In this document: positions 44,383 to 52,207 of the stretch, in pieces
Position numbering within the stretch: the stretch's first letter is position 1
How the letters are laid out: each line of letters opens with the position of its first letter
Assembly: GCF_001612885.1 (NCBI RefSeq)
Contig: NZ_BDBH01000009.1
Location: 62,001 to 126,000 of the forward strand
Source: Nocardia harenae NBRC 108248
GTDB lineage: Bacteria; Actinomycetota; Actinomycetes; Mycobacteriales; Mycobacteriaceae
Direction: 5' to 3'
DNA length: 64,000 nucleotides
Translations under genes and position numbers: made by a program
Notes under the pieces: model-generated
Database searches by the model: none
What the model saw: the letters and a program-made list of their open reading frames with translations, nothing else
What the model was told of the DNA's origin: nothing

Positions 44383-46145
44383 CAGTACCCACCCCGCGAG
44401 CGGCGCAGGATCGCCATGAGCCCGGCGTCGTCGAGCCGGGCCAGCGCCGCGATCCCGGCGCCGTCGCCGAGGTCGGTGAGCGCGGCCTTGCGGTCGTGCA
44501 GCCGGGCGATGTGCTCCTCCAGGGTGGTCGCGGTGGTGAGCGTGGTGACGGTGACCGTGCGGGTCTGCCCGATCCGATGCGCCCGGTCGGTCGCCTGTGC
44601 CTCCACCGCCGGGTTCCACCAGCGGTCCACGTGAACGACGTCGGCGGCGCGGGTCAGGGTGAGCCCGGTGCCCGCCGCGCGCAGGCTCAGCACCAGCACC
44701 GGTGGGCCGTCCGGCTGCTGGAAGTCCCGGACGATCCCGGCGCGCGCACCGCGGTCGAGCCCGCCGTGCAGGAAGGGGACGGCGAGCCCGAAGGTCTCGG
44801 CGAAGTGCCGGACCAGCAGCTCGCCCGCGCCGCGGTACTGGGTGAAGAGCAGGGTCGGGGCGTCGTTGGCCAGGTTGGCGGCGACGATGTCGGTGCAGAG
44901 GTCGATCTTGCCGGAGCGCCCCGCGATCTCGGTCAGGTCGCCGGTGCGCAGCCCCGGGTGGACGCAGACCTGCTTCAGCGCGGTGAGCGCCGCCAGCACC
45001 CGGCCGTGCCGCCGCAGCCCGGTGCCGAAGCCGGTGTCCTCGGCCTCGTCCAGCACCCGGTCGTAGAGCGCGGCCTGCTCGGCGGTGAGGTCGCAGAGCA
45101 GGTCGGTGTGGATCTTGGCGGGCAGCCCGGCGGCCACCTGGGACTTGCGCCTGGCCAGCAGCACCGGCTCCAGCGCGTCCCGCAGCCGGGCCGCCGCGCC
45201 CGCGTCGCCCTCGGCGATCGGCCGGGCGAAGCGCCGCCGGAAGCGGCTGCGGTGGGTGAAGAGCCGCGGCGCCACCAGGTGCAGCAGCGCCCAGAGCTCG
45301 TCCAGGTCGTTCTCCACCGGCGTGCCGGTGAGCGCGACCCGCGCGGCGGTGTCCAGCCCGCGCGCCGCCACCGCGACCTGGGTGCGCGGGTTCTTGAGCG
45401 CCTGCGCCTCGTCGAAGACCACCGTCTCCCAGCGGAATCCGGCCAGTGCGCGGTGGTGCAGCCGCAGCGTCGGGTAGCCGGTGACCAGCACCGTGCCCGG
45501 CCCCGCCACCGGCGCGCCGCCGCGCCACGCCCGCGCCGTCAGCTCGGGGGCGAAGCGGGTGATCTCGTGAATCCAATTGCCCACCAGCGAGGTCGGCGCC
45601 ACCACCAGGTTCGGCCCGCCCGCCCGGTCGGCCAGGAAGCCGATGGCCTGCACCGTCTTGCCGAGCCCCATCTCGTCGGCGAGCACCGCGCCGCCGTGCG
45701 CGGCGACCGTCTCGTGCAGCCAGCCGATGCCGCGGGCCTGGTAGGGGCGCAGCTCGGCGCGCAGCCTGCCCGCGAGCCGCGCGGAGAGCGCCGCGGTCTC
45801 CCGCGCGACGGCGAGCGCGCGCTCCGGGGCGAGCACCGCGGTGCCGGTGGCGTTCGGCACGGCGTGCGCCGCGGGCGGCAGCGCCGGCGCGGCGGCCGGG
45901 TCGGCGATGGCGGTGGCCCAGGCCGCGTGCGACGGGGCGCCGGTGCGCGGGTCGGCGGCGAACTCGGCCGGGGTGAGCAGCGCGCACGGCACCTCGGTGA
46001 CCGCGAGCCCGTCCGGGCCGGGCAGCACCAGCGGCAGCGTCTCCCGCTCGCCGGGGCCCGGCGGGGCCGCGCCGGGGCCGCCGGACCAGGTCCACAGCGC
46101 GACGAGGTGGCGGTCCGGGAGGTAGGTGGCCTGGAGTGCGGACAG
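44382..46145 (-). CDS. SNF2/RapA-type DEAD-box ATPase
   Basis: A SNF2-family DNA translocase of about 587 residues. RPYQARGIGWLHETVAAHGGAVLADEMGLGKTVQAIGFL (Walker A), VVFDEAQALKNPRTQ (DEAQ), ALTGTPVENDLDELWALL, FTQYRGAGELLVRHFAE and DRWWNPAVEAQATDRAHRIGQTRTV are complete. The 5' end is unclear: no in-frame ATG or GTG lies near the coding start. The CTG at 46145 (LSALQATYLPDRHL) has AAAGGGG nearby, and an ATG at 46150 is out of frame, so either a CTG start or a single-base frameshift is possible. Confidence 0.82.
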   Translation of the reverse strand: MSALQATYLPDRHLVALWTWSGGPGAAPPGPGERETLPLVLPGPDGLAVTEVPCALLTPAEFAADPRTGAPSHAAWATAIADPAAAPALPPAAHAVPNATGTAVLAPERALAVARETAALSARLAGRLRAELRPYQARGIGWLHETVAAHGGAVLADEMGLGKTVQAIGFLADRAGGPNLVVAPTSLVGNWIHEITRFAPELTARAWRGGAPVAGPGTVLVTGYPTLRLHHRALAGFRWETVVFDEAQALKNPRTQVAVAARGLDTAARVALTGTPVENDLDELWALLHLVAPRLFTHRSRFRRRFARPIAEGDAGAAARLRDALEPVLLARRKSQVAAGLPAKIHTDLLCDLTAEQAALYDRVLDEAEDTGFGTGLRRHGRVLAALTALKQVCVHPGLRTGDLTEIAGRSGKIDLCTDIVAANLANDAPTLLFTQYRGAGELLVRHFAETFGLAVPFLHGGLDRGARAGIVRDFQQPDGPPVLVLSLRAAGTGLTLTRAADVVHVDRWWNPAVEAQATDRAHRIGQTRTVTVTTLTTATTLEEHIARLHDRKAALTDLGDGAGIAALARLDDAGLMAILRRSRGGY

Positions 46146-46174
46146 GGCATTGCCCCTTTCGACGAACAGCGTAA

Positions 46175-46202
46175 GGTGTACGGGAAATCGACAACGTACA
46201 CC
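46175..46202. promoter_or_regulatory. Probable TetR operator
   Basis: Perfect eight-base inverted repeat, GGTGTACG at 46175-46182 and CGTACACC at 46195-46202, with a 12-base spacer, in the gap between the divergent SNF2 and TetR genes. A further CGTACGG partial copy follows at about 46202. Confidence 0.55.
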
Positions 46203-46232
46203 GTACGGGATTTGTTCCCGGGAGGGGGAGCC

Positions 46233-46979
46233 GTGCCCGAGCCGACCGCCGACGAGCGCGCCGAGCGGCTCATCGCCCTGCTGTGGCGGCGCCACCTGCC
46301 GCCGCGGCCGCCCGGCCGCGGCCCCCGCCAGACGGTGAACGTGGACGCCGTGCTCGCCGCCGCGCTGGCGCTGGCCGATCGGGACGGCCTGGCCGGGGTC
46401 TCCATCCGCGCGGTCGCCGCCGAGCTCGGCCTGCGGCCCATGAGCCTCTACACCTACGTGCCGGGAAAGGGCGAGCTCGTCGCCGCCATGGTGGACGAGC
46501 TCGCGGCCGCGGACGGCCCGCTGCCCGGCGGCGCCCCGCGGCAGCGGCTGGCGGCGGTGGCCGGGCAGGTGCGCGCTGAACTGCTCGCGCACCCGTGGCT
46601 GCTCGAGGTCTCGCCGTGGCCGCAGGTGCTCGGCCCCGGCCGCTTGCGCCGCTACGACCGGCAGCTGGCCGCGCTGACCGGGCTCGGCCTGGACGATGTC
46701 GCCATGGACCGCGCGGTGAGCGTCCTGACCGAATTCGCCACCGGCAATGCCAGGACCGCGGTGGCGGCCCGCCGGGCCGGGGACGACGGGGCCTGGTGGG
46801 CGGCGCACGGCCCGCTGCTGGCCGCGGTCGTGCCGGAGCGCGAGTTCCCGACGGCGGCGCGAGTCGGGGCGGCGGTGGGCGAGCGGTACCAGGCGCCGGG
46901 CGACCCCGATGGCGACTTCGAGTACGGCCTCGCCGTGCTGATCGATGGCATCCTGCTGAGCGGAAAGCCGGGAGAGTGA
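46233..46979 (+). CDS. TetR/AcrR family transcriptional regulator
   Basis: A 248-residue regulator. The helix-turn-helix is VNVDAVLAAALALADRDGLAGVSIRAVAAELGLRPMSLYTYVPGKGELVAAMVDEL near residues 35-90. The C-terminal domain resembles TetR_C type 1 regulators (WLLEVSPWPQVLGPGRLRRYDRQLAALTGLGL). GTG at 46233 has GGGAGGGGG upstream. It is divergent from the SNF2/SWIM pair and probably controls both itself and them. Confidence 0.88.
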   Translation: MPEPTADERAERLIALLWRRHLPPRPPGRGPRQTVNVDAVLAAALALADRDGLAGVSIRAVAAELGLRPMSLYTYVPGKGELVAAMVDELAAADGPLPGGAPRQRLAAVAGQVRAELLAHPWLLEVSPWPQVLGPGRLRRYDRQLAALTGLGLDDVAMDRAVSVLTEFATGNARTAVAARRAGDDGAWWAAHGPLLAAVVPEREFPTAARVGAAVGERYQAPGDPDGDFEYGLAVLIDGILLSGKPGE

Positions 46980-46990
46980 CCCCGGAACCA

Positions 46991-47026
46991 CGACAGCGGG
47001 CGATCCGATCGGATCGCCCGCTGTCG
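46991..47026. terminator. 36-base perfect palindrome terminator
   Basis: Eighteen-base arms starting CGACAGCGGGCGATCCGA pair perfectly, 12 bases after the TetR stop and followed by TTCTGTTGTT. It ends TetR transcription and may act in both directions towards the convergent DUF7455 gene. Confidence 0.82.
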
Positions 47027-47074
47027 CGGATTCTGTTGTTCGATGCTGTTGTGTCGGACGCGAGGACGGGGGGT

Positions 47075-47269
47075 CTACAGAGCGGGAGCGGAATCCGTGT
47101 CGATCACGGCTTCGAGCTCACGCAGGCGCTCCATGTGTTCGTTCGCGTGGTGCTGGCAGAAGAGCAACTCTCCACCCGCGGGCAGAACGGCACGCACTCG
47201 GGCAGCCGCCCCGCACCGGTCGCAGCGGTCGACCGCGGTCAGTGGGGTGCTGGTCAGGGTTCCTGGCAT
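47075..47269 (-). CDS. DUF7455 small zinc-binding protein
   Basis: A 64-residue protein with CDRCGAAARVRAVLPAGGELLFCQHHANEHMERL, where CxxC and CQHH would bind one zinc ion. ATG at 47269 has GGAGGAG upstream. The family is short, conserved in actinobacteria and of unknown role, often near sigA or sigB genes. The 272-base gap to the next gene contains a short hairpin (GTGTT/AACAC near 47430) and no other gene. Confidence 0.85.
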   Translation of the reverse strand: MPGTLTSTPLTAVDRCDRCGAAARVRAVLPAGGELLFCQHHANEHMERLRELEAVIDTDSAPAL

Positions 47270-47541
47270 GACTCCTCCGTCCTGGCTTCCGGCACACAGT
47301 CCGTTCACCTGGTGTCGGGCCCGTGGTCACTCCGCGGGCTCACATCCGCTACTTCCCAGCAGTGGTATGACTACTCTGACAGACGTTCGCGGCCCGGGGT
47401 TTGTTCCCGGTGAGTATCCGATGTGTTTTCGATAACACGACCTGGGATTTCCGCCCTGGGCGAACACCCCTGCTCAGCTCCGAAAGCACGTGAATCCCGT
47501 ACTCGAACAGTCCGATCCAGTTGTCTATCGGGAGACTACCC

Positions 47542-47901
47542 GTGACCTATGACACTCACACCCTGGTTCACATCTGCACGCTGGCGGAATGGCTGGCGGC
47601 GCGGCGGTCGGGCGAGCTCCGTCCGGCCTCGCTGGAGGTGGCCGGGTTCGTGCACCTGTCGACCCCGCAGCAGGCGCACCTGCCCGCCAACCGATTGTTC
47701 ACCGGCCGACGGGATCTCGTGCTGCTCCGGATCGACCCGGCCCGGCTCGGCGCCCCGGTGAAGTGGGAGCCGGGGGTGCCCGCCGATCCGGAGTCCATGC
47801 TCTTCCCGCACCTCTACGGCCCGCTGCCCGCGGGCGCGGTCACCGCCATCGACGAGTACCGGCCGGACGGCGACGGGGTCTTCGCGCCGCTGACGCGCTG
47901 A
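47542..47901 (+). CDS. DUF952 protein
   Basis: A 119-residue protein that begins VTYDTHTLVHICTLAEWLAARRSGELRPASLEVAGFVHLSTPQQ. VHICTLAEW and GFVHLSTPQQ are typical of DUF952, and KWEPGVPADPESMLFPHLYGPLP follows. The fold resembles small hydrolases or cyclase-like barrels; function unknown. GTG at 47542 has GGAG upstream, and the antiporter pair lies 49 bases downstream. Confidence 0.85.
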   Translation: MTYDTHTLVHICTLAEWLAARRSGELRPASLEVAGFVHLSTPQQAHLPANRLFTGRRDLVLLRIDPARLGAPVKWEPGVPADPESMLFPHLYGPLPAGAVTAIDEYRPDGDGVFAPLTR

Positions 47902-47950
47902 CGGACGGTACGGACGACGGCGGTCGAGCGGCAGGTCTACGCTGGAGTTC

Positions 47951-48433
47951 GTGAACGTCGATGTCACAGCACTGCCCGGGATCGGGGTGCGCAAGGATTT
48001 CCAGGCCGGCTCCGGCCGCCGGATCGGGGTGGTCGACCACCGCGACGGCGGCATCGATCTCATCGTCTCCAAGCTGGACGACCCGGACGCCTGCGCGGCC
48101 GAGATCCCGCTCTCGGCGGACGAGGCGGCGGTGCTGGCCAACCTGCTCGGTGCCCCGCAGCTGGTCGCCCAGCTGCGCGAGGACCACCGCGATATGCCCG
48201 GCATTCTGACCAGGCAGCTGCCGATCAAAGCCGACTCTCCGTACGAGGGCCGCACGCTGGGGGAGACCGGTATGCGCACCCGCACCAAGGCGTCGATCGT
48301 CGCCGTGATGCGGGCCGGGCAGGTCTACCCCTCACCCGGCCCCGACTTCACCTTCGGCGCCGACGACCTGCTCGTGGTCGTCGGGACGCCGGAGGGGCTC
48401 GACTCGGCCGCGAAGATCCTCACGCACGGCTGA
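47951..48433 (+). CDS. K+/H+ antiporter regulatory subunit with RCK-C domain (KhtT-like)
   Basis: A 160-residue cytosolic protein. Residues 1-80 (VTALPGIGVRKDFQAGSGRRIGVVDHRDGGIDLIV) form the N-terminal domain and 85-160 the TrkA-C/RCK-C domain (SPYEGRTLGETGMRTRTKASIVAVMRAGQVYPSPGPDFTFGADDLLVVVGTPEGL). It would bind a nucleotide or cyclic dinucleotide and gate the antiporter, which begins four bases downstream. Confidence 0.85.
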   Translation: MNVDVTALPGIGVRKDFQAGSGRRIGVVDHRDGGIDLIVSKLDDPDACAAEIPLSADEAAVLANLLGAPQLVAQLREDHRDMPGILTRQLPIKADSPYEGRTLGETGMRTRTKASIVAVMRAGQVYPSPGPDFTFGADDLLVVVGTPEGLDSAAKILTHG

Positions 48434-48437
48434 GGAG

Positions 48438-49622
48438 GTGAACGGCACCGCGCTCGCGTTGCTCGAGCTCGGTGCGGTGCTGTTCGTCCTCGGCCTGCTC
48501 GGCAGGCTGGCCGGGCGAGCCGGAATGTCGCCGATCCCGCTCTACCTGCTCGGCGGGCTCGCCTTCGGCCAGGGCGGATTCGTGGAGCTGGGCGCCGCCA
48601 ACGACTTCGGCCACCTGGCGGCCGAGATCGGCGTGGTGCTGCTGCTGCTCCTGCTCGGGCTGGAGTACACCGCGCCCGAGCTCGTCACCGGGCTGCGCCG
48701 CTCCTGGCCCGCCGGGCTGCTCGACCTGGTCGCCAATGCCACGCCCGGCGCGGTGGTGGCGCTGCTGCTCGGCTGGGGCGCCACCGGCGCCATCACCATG
48801 GCCGGGGTCACCTACATCTCGTCCTCCGGGATCGCCGCCAAGGTCCTCGCCGACCTGGGCAGGCTCGGCAACCGGGAGACTCCGGTGGTGCTCTCCATCC
48901 TGGTCTTCGAGGATCTGGCGATGGCGGTGTACCTGCCGATCCTGACCACCGTGCTGGCCGGGCTGAGCGTGCTCAGCGGGCTGCGCGCGCTCGGCACCGC
49001 GCTGGCCTGCGTCACCGTGGTGCTGCTGCTCGCGCTGCGCTACGGGCGGCAGGTCTCGGCGCTGCTCGCCAGCGACGACCGCGAGGTCTTCCTGCTCGAG
49101 CTGCTCGGCGCCGCGCTGCTGGTGGCCGGGGTGGCGTCGGCGCTGCATGTCTCGGCGGCGGTCGGGGCGTTCCTGCTCGGCATCGCCATCTCCGGGGCGA
49201 CCGCGCGGCAGGCGGCGAAGCTGCTGGAGCCGCTGCGCGACCTCTTCGCCGCCATCTTCTTCGTGGCCTTCGGGCTGAACACCGACCCGGCCACGATTCC
49301 GCCGGTGCTGGGCTGGGCGGTCGCGCTGGCCCTGGTCAGCACCGTGACGAAGGTGGCCACCGGGTGGTGGGCGGCGGGCAGGCAGGGGATCCGGCCGCCG
49401 GGGCGGGCACGGGCGGGGGCGGCGCTGGTGGCGCGCGGGGAGTTCTCCGTCGTGATCGCCGGGCTGGCCATCGGCATCGGCACCGCCGCGGCCGAGCTCG
49501 CCGCGCTGGCCACGGCCTACGTGCTGCTCATGGCGGTCATCGGGCCGGTGGCGGCGCGCTTCGCCGAGCCCGGGTACGCGCTGCTGCACCGCACCCCGCC
49601 CGCCGCCGCCGTCGGCGCCTGA
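48438..49622 (+). CDS. Cation:proton antiporter, CPA2 family (KhtU/KefB-like)
   Basis: A 394-residue transporter with about twelve helices. LELGAVLFVLGLLGRLAGRAGMSPIPLYLLGGLAFG, AEIGVVLLLLLLGLEYT, GVTYISSSGIAAKVLADLG and VFEDLAMAVYLPIL are conserved CPA2 signatures, the FEDLA acidic residue being near the ion site. It lacks the C-terminal RCK domain, which the preceding separate subunit supplies, as in Bacillus KhtTU. It probably exports K+ or another cation in exchange for H+. Confidence 0.88.
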   Translation: MNGTALALLELGAVLFVLGLLGRLAGRAGMSPIPLYLLGGLAFGQGGFVELGAANDFGHLAAEIGVVLLLLLLGLEYTAPELVTGLRRSWPAGLLDLVANATPGAVVALLLGWGATGAITMAGVTYISSSGIAAKVLADLGRLGNRETPVVLSILVFEDLAMAVYLPILTTVLAGLSVLSGLRALGTALACVTVVLLLALRYGRQVSALLASDDREVFLLELLGAALLVAGVASALHVSAAVGAFLLGIAISGATARQAAKLLEPLRDLFAAIFFVAFGLNTDPATIPPVLGWAVALALVSTVTKVATGWWAAGRQGIRPPGRARAGAALVARGEFSVVIAGLAIGIGTAAAELAALATAYVLLMAVIGPVAARFAEPGYALLHRTPPAAAVGA

Positions 49623-49696
49623 GCCCTCGGCGCGCCCGCTTCGGGGTCCGGTGCCCGCCGCGTCCTTCGACGCCCGCGTGCCCGCCCGCGCGGCGC

Positions 49697-50431
49697 TCAG
49701 CCCTGGTCGCGCTCCGCGCGCCGGGCGCGTCGGCGCTCGAAGGCGCTGCCCGCCGCACCGGCGACGAGGCCGATCCCGGCCGCGCACAGGTGCCCGTAGT
49801 CGGTGAAGGTCGGCCCGATCCAATAGGCCGCCGCCAGCACCGCGATTAGCGTCCCGGCCCAGGCCGGCCGCAGCCAGCCGCGGAAGAGGAACGACATCGC
49901 CGCCATGATCGCCGTCGCCCCGTAGCTGCTGCCCACGTCGGCCGCGACCGCCACCCGGTACGGGATGATGCCGCGATCGATGCCGTAGGAGATGGCGGTG
50001 ACGGTGAGCAGCGTCGCCCCGACGTGGCCGATGGCGAAGAGCGCGATCCAGCGCGCCGTCCCGAGCCTGCGCTCGGCGAACGCCGTCACCACCAGGAACT
50101 GCGGGATGACCCAGTACGGGAAGCCGCCCTCGGTCCAGAACGCCGACGCGACCAGCACCTGGATCGGGTTCTCCCGCATATTGTGCAGGTTGGTCGAGGC
50201 GGAGAGGATCAGTGCCCGCTCGGCCTCCGGGCTCAGCCCGCGCAGCGTCCACCAGGTCACCAGCAGCGTGAAGACGTAGGCGGTGCTGGCCGGGGTGGCG
50301 GCGAAGTGCGCCCGCACCGCGGGCCCGATCCGGCGGAGCAGCCCTGGTTCGCGCAGCCTGCCGGTGACCGCCCGGACGCACTCGGCGGCGTCCAGGGTGC
50401 GCAACCACGGCGCGGGGGGCGAGTCGGGCAC
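49697..50431 (-). CDS. Rhomboid-like membrane protein
   Basis: A 244-residue protein with six or seven membrane helices. WTEGGFPYWVIPQFLVVTAFAERRLGTARWIALFAIGHVGATLLTV and DVGSSYGATAIMAAMSFLFRG resemble rhomboid helices 2 and 4, and YGHLCAAGIGLVAGAAGSAFERRR the last helix with a His. The canonical active-site GxSG is replaced by a GSSYG segment, so proteolysis is uncertain. GTG at 50431 is chosen (VPDSPPAP). Confidence 0.75.
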   Translation of the reverse strand: MPDSPPAPWLRTLDAAECVRAVTGRLREPGLLRRIGPAVRAHFAATPASTAYVFTLLVTWWTLRGLSPEAERALILSASTNLHNMRENPIQVLVASAFWTEGGFPYWVIPQFLVVTAFAERRLGTARWIALFAIGHVGATLLTVTAISYGIDRGIIPYRVAVAADVGSSYGATAIMAAMSFLFRGWLRPAWAGTLIAVLAAAYWIGPTFTDYGHLCAAGIGLVAGAAGSAFERRRARRAERDQG

Positions 50432-50500
50432 CGGCTCAGTCTGCCGGAAGCACGCCCGGAATCGGCTCGCGCACGCCGGTGCCCGGTCTACCCTGACGGA

Positions 50501-50719
50501 ATGCGGCGCACGAGGGCAGTCGAGATCCAGCGGGCCGATCTCACCGGGTACGAGACAATCGGCACCGTCGAGCTGACCCTGAACCGGTACGGGCACAGCG
50601 ACATCCACCGCGCGGTCGAGGAGATCGCCAGGGCGGCGACCGCGGCCGGCGGCGACCACTTCTACGTGGCGGAATCGCTCGGCGACCGGATCGTCGCGGT
50701 GGTCTGCCGCCGTCGCTGA
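50501..50719 (+). CDS. Small protein of unknown function
   Basis: A 72-residue protein, ATG at 50501. TGYETIGTVELTLNRYGHSDIHRAVEEIARAATAAGGDHFYVAESLGDRIVAVVCRRR has a strand-helix-strand pattern, in which an alanine-rich helix is followed by a GADxYxV-like turn, reminiscent of small YdgH/DUF1471-type domains but without a signal peptide. This similarity is weak. It sits 75 bases before eutB and could be part of its leader operon. Confidence 0.6.
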   Translation: MRRTRAVEIQRADLTGYETIGTVELTLNRYGHSDIHRAVEEIARAATAAGGDHFYVAESLGDRIVAVVCRRR

Positions 50720-50794
50720 GCCGTAACGCCGGGGCAACACCGGCGGCCGAGAATCGGGGCCACCCGGCGCCGGGCCGGGAGGAGGGAGCGACCC

Positions 50795-52207
50795 GTGACG
50801 ACCTTCACGCAGCCGCTGCGCGGCACCGGCTACCGCTTCGAGGGGCTGGTCGAGCTGCTCGCCAAGGCGTCGCCGCGGCGCAGCGGGGACGAACTCGCCG
50901 GCTGCGCCGCCGACTCCGACGCCGAGCGCGCCGCCGCGCAGTGGGCGCTCGCCGACGTCCCGCTCACCACCTTCCTGGACGAGCCGGTGGTGCCCGCCGA
51001 GACCGACGAGGTCACCCGGCTCATCCTGGAGCGGCACGACCGCGCCGCCTTCGCCCCGATCGCCGCGCAGACCGTCGGCGCTCTCCGCGACCACCTGCTC
51101 ACCGTGGCCGCCACCGACGACGCCGCCGCCACGCTGAGCGCCCTCGCCCCCGGCCTCACCCCGGAGATTGTCGCCGCGGTCTCGAAACTCATGCGCAACC
51201 AGGACCTGATCGCCGTGGCCGCCGCCGCCCGGGTGACCAGCGCCTTCCGCACCACCATCGGCACGCCGGGCACGCTCGCCACCCGGTTGCAGCCCAACCA
51301 CCCCACCGACGACCCGCGCGGCATCGCCGCCGCGGTGCTGGACGGGCTGCTGCTCGGCTGCGGTGACGCGGTGATCGGCATCAATCCGGCCACCGACTCC
51401 CCGCACGCCGCCGGCGAGCTGCTCCGGCTGCTCGACGACGTGCGCACCCGCTTCGACATCCCCGTGCAGTCCTGCGTGCTCGCGCACGTCACCACCACCC
51501 TCCGGCTCATCGAGGCCGGCGCGCCGGTGGACCTGGTGTTCCAGTCGGTGGCCGGAACCGAGGGCGCCAACCGGAGCTTCGGGGTGGACCTGGCGCTGCT
51601 GCGCGAGGGGGCGGAGGCGGCGCGCTCGCTGCACCGGGGCACCGCGGGGGCGAACGTCATGTACCTGGAGACCGGGCAGGGCTCGGCGCTCTCCGCGGGC
51701 GCGCACCTCGGCACCGGCGACCGCCCGGTCGACCAGCAGACGCTGGAGGCACGGGCCTACGCCGTCGCGCGCGAGCTGGAGCCGCTGCTGGTGAACACCG
51801 TGGTCGGGTTCATCGGCCCGGAGTACCTGTACGACGGCAAGCAGATCGTCCGGGCCGGGCTGGAGGACCACTTCTGCGGCAAGCTGCTCGGGCTGCCCAT
51901 GGGCGTCGACGTCTGCTACACCAACCACGCCGAGGCCGACCAGGACGACATGGACACGCTGCTCACCCTGCTCGGCGCGGCGGGCACCGCCTTCGTGATC
52001 GCGGTGCCGGGCGCCGACGACGTCATGCTCGGCTACCAGAGCCTGAGCTTCCACGACGTGCTGTACGCCAGACGGGTGCTCGGGCTGCGCCCCGCGCCGG
52101 AGTTCGAGCGGTGGCTGCGCGAGCTCGGCATGATCGACGCGGGCGGCCGCATCCTGCCGGTGGACGCGGCCGCCTCGCCGCTGCGCGCGCTGGCGGCGCC
52201 GCGATGA
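50795..52207 (+). CDS. eutB: Ethanolamine ammonia-lyase large subunit
   Basis: A 470-residue adenosylcobalamin-dependent enzyme that splits ethanolamine into acetaldehyde and ammonia. KLMRNQDLIAVAAAARVTSAFRTTIGTPGTLATRLQPNHP is the core strand region, DAVIGINPATDSP and VFQSVAGTEGANRSFGVDL line the barrel, and GFIGPEYLYDGKQIVRAGLEDHFCGKLLGLPMGVDVCYTNHAEAD is highly conserved. GTG at 50795 has GGAGGAGGG upstream. No cobalamin riboswitch is seen in the 75-base leader. The stop overlaps eutC. Confidence 0.95.
   Translation: MTTFTQPLRGTGYRFEGLVELLAKASPRRSGDELAGCAADSDAERAAAQWALADVPLTTFLDEPVVPAETDEVTRLILERHDRAAFAPIAAQTVGALRDHLLTVAATDDAAATLSALAPGLTPEIVAAVSKLMRNQDLIAVAAAARVTSAFRTTIGTPGTLATRLQPNHPTDDPRGIAAAVLDGLLLGCGDAVIGINPATDSPHAAGELLRLLDDVRTRFDIPVQSCVLAHVTTTLRLIEAGAPVDLVFQSVAGTEGANRSFGVDLALLREGAEAARSLHRGTAGANVMYLETGQGSALSAGAHLGTGDRPVDQQTLEARAYAVARELEPLLVNTVVGFIGPEYLYDGKQIVRAGLEDHFCGKLLGLPMGVDVCYTNHAEADQDDMDTLLTLLGAAGTAFVIAVPGADDVMLGYQSLSFHDVLYARRVLGLRPAPEFERWLRELGMIDAGGRILPVDAAASPLRALAAPR

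Noticed and set aside
46991..47026. 36-base palindrome as an integration or recombination site
   Set aside because: It directly follows the TetR stop and precedes a T-rich run, which fits a terminator; no integrase or repeat partner is nearby.
50720..50794. Cobalamin riboswitch before eutB
   Set aside because: The gap is only 75 bases and holds none of the conserved B12-box sequence, so it is too short and lacks the motif.
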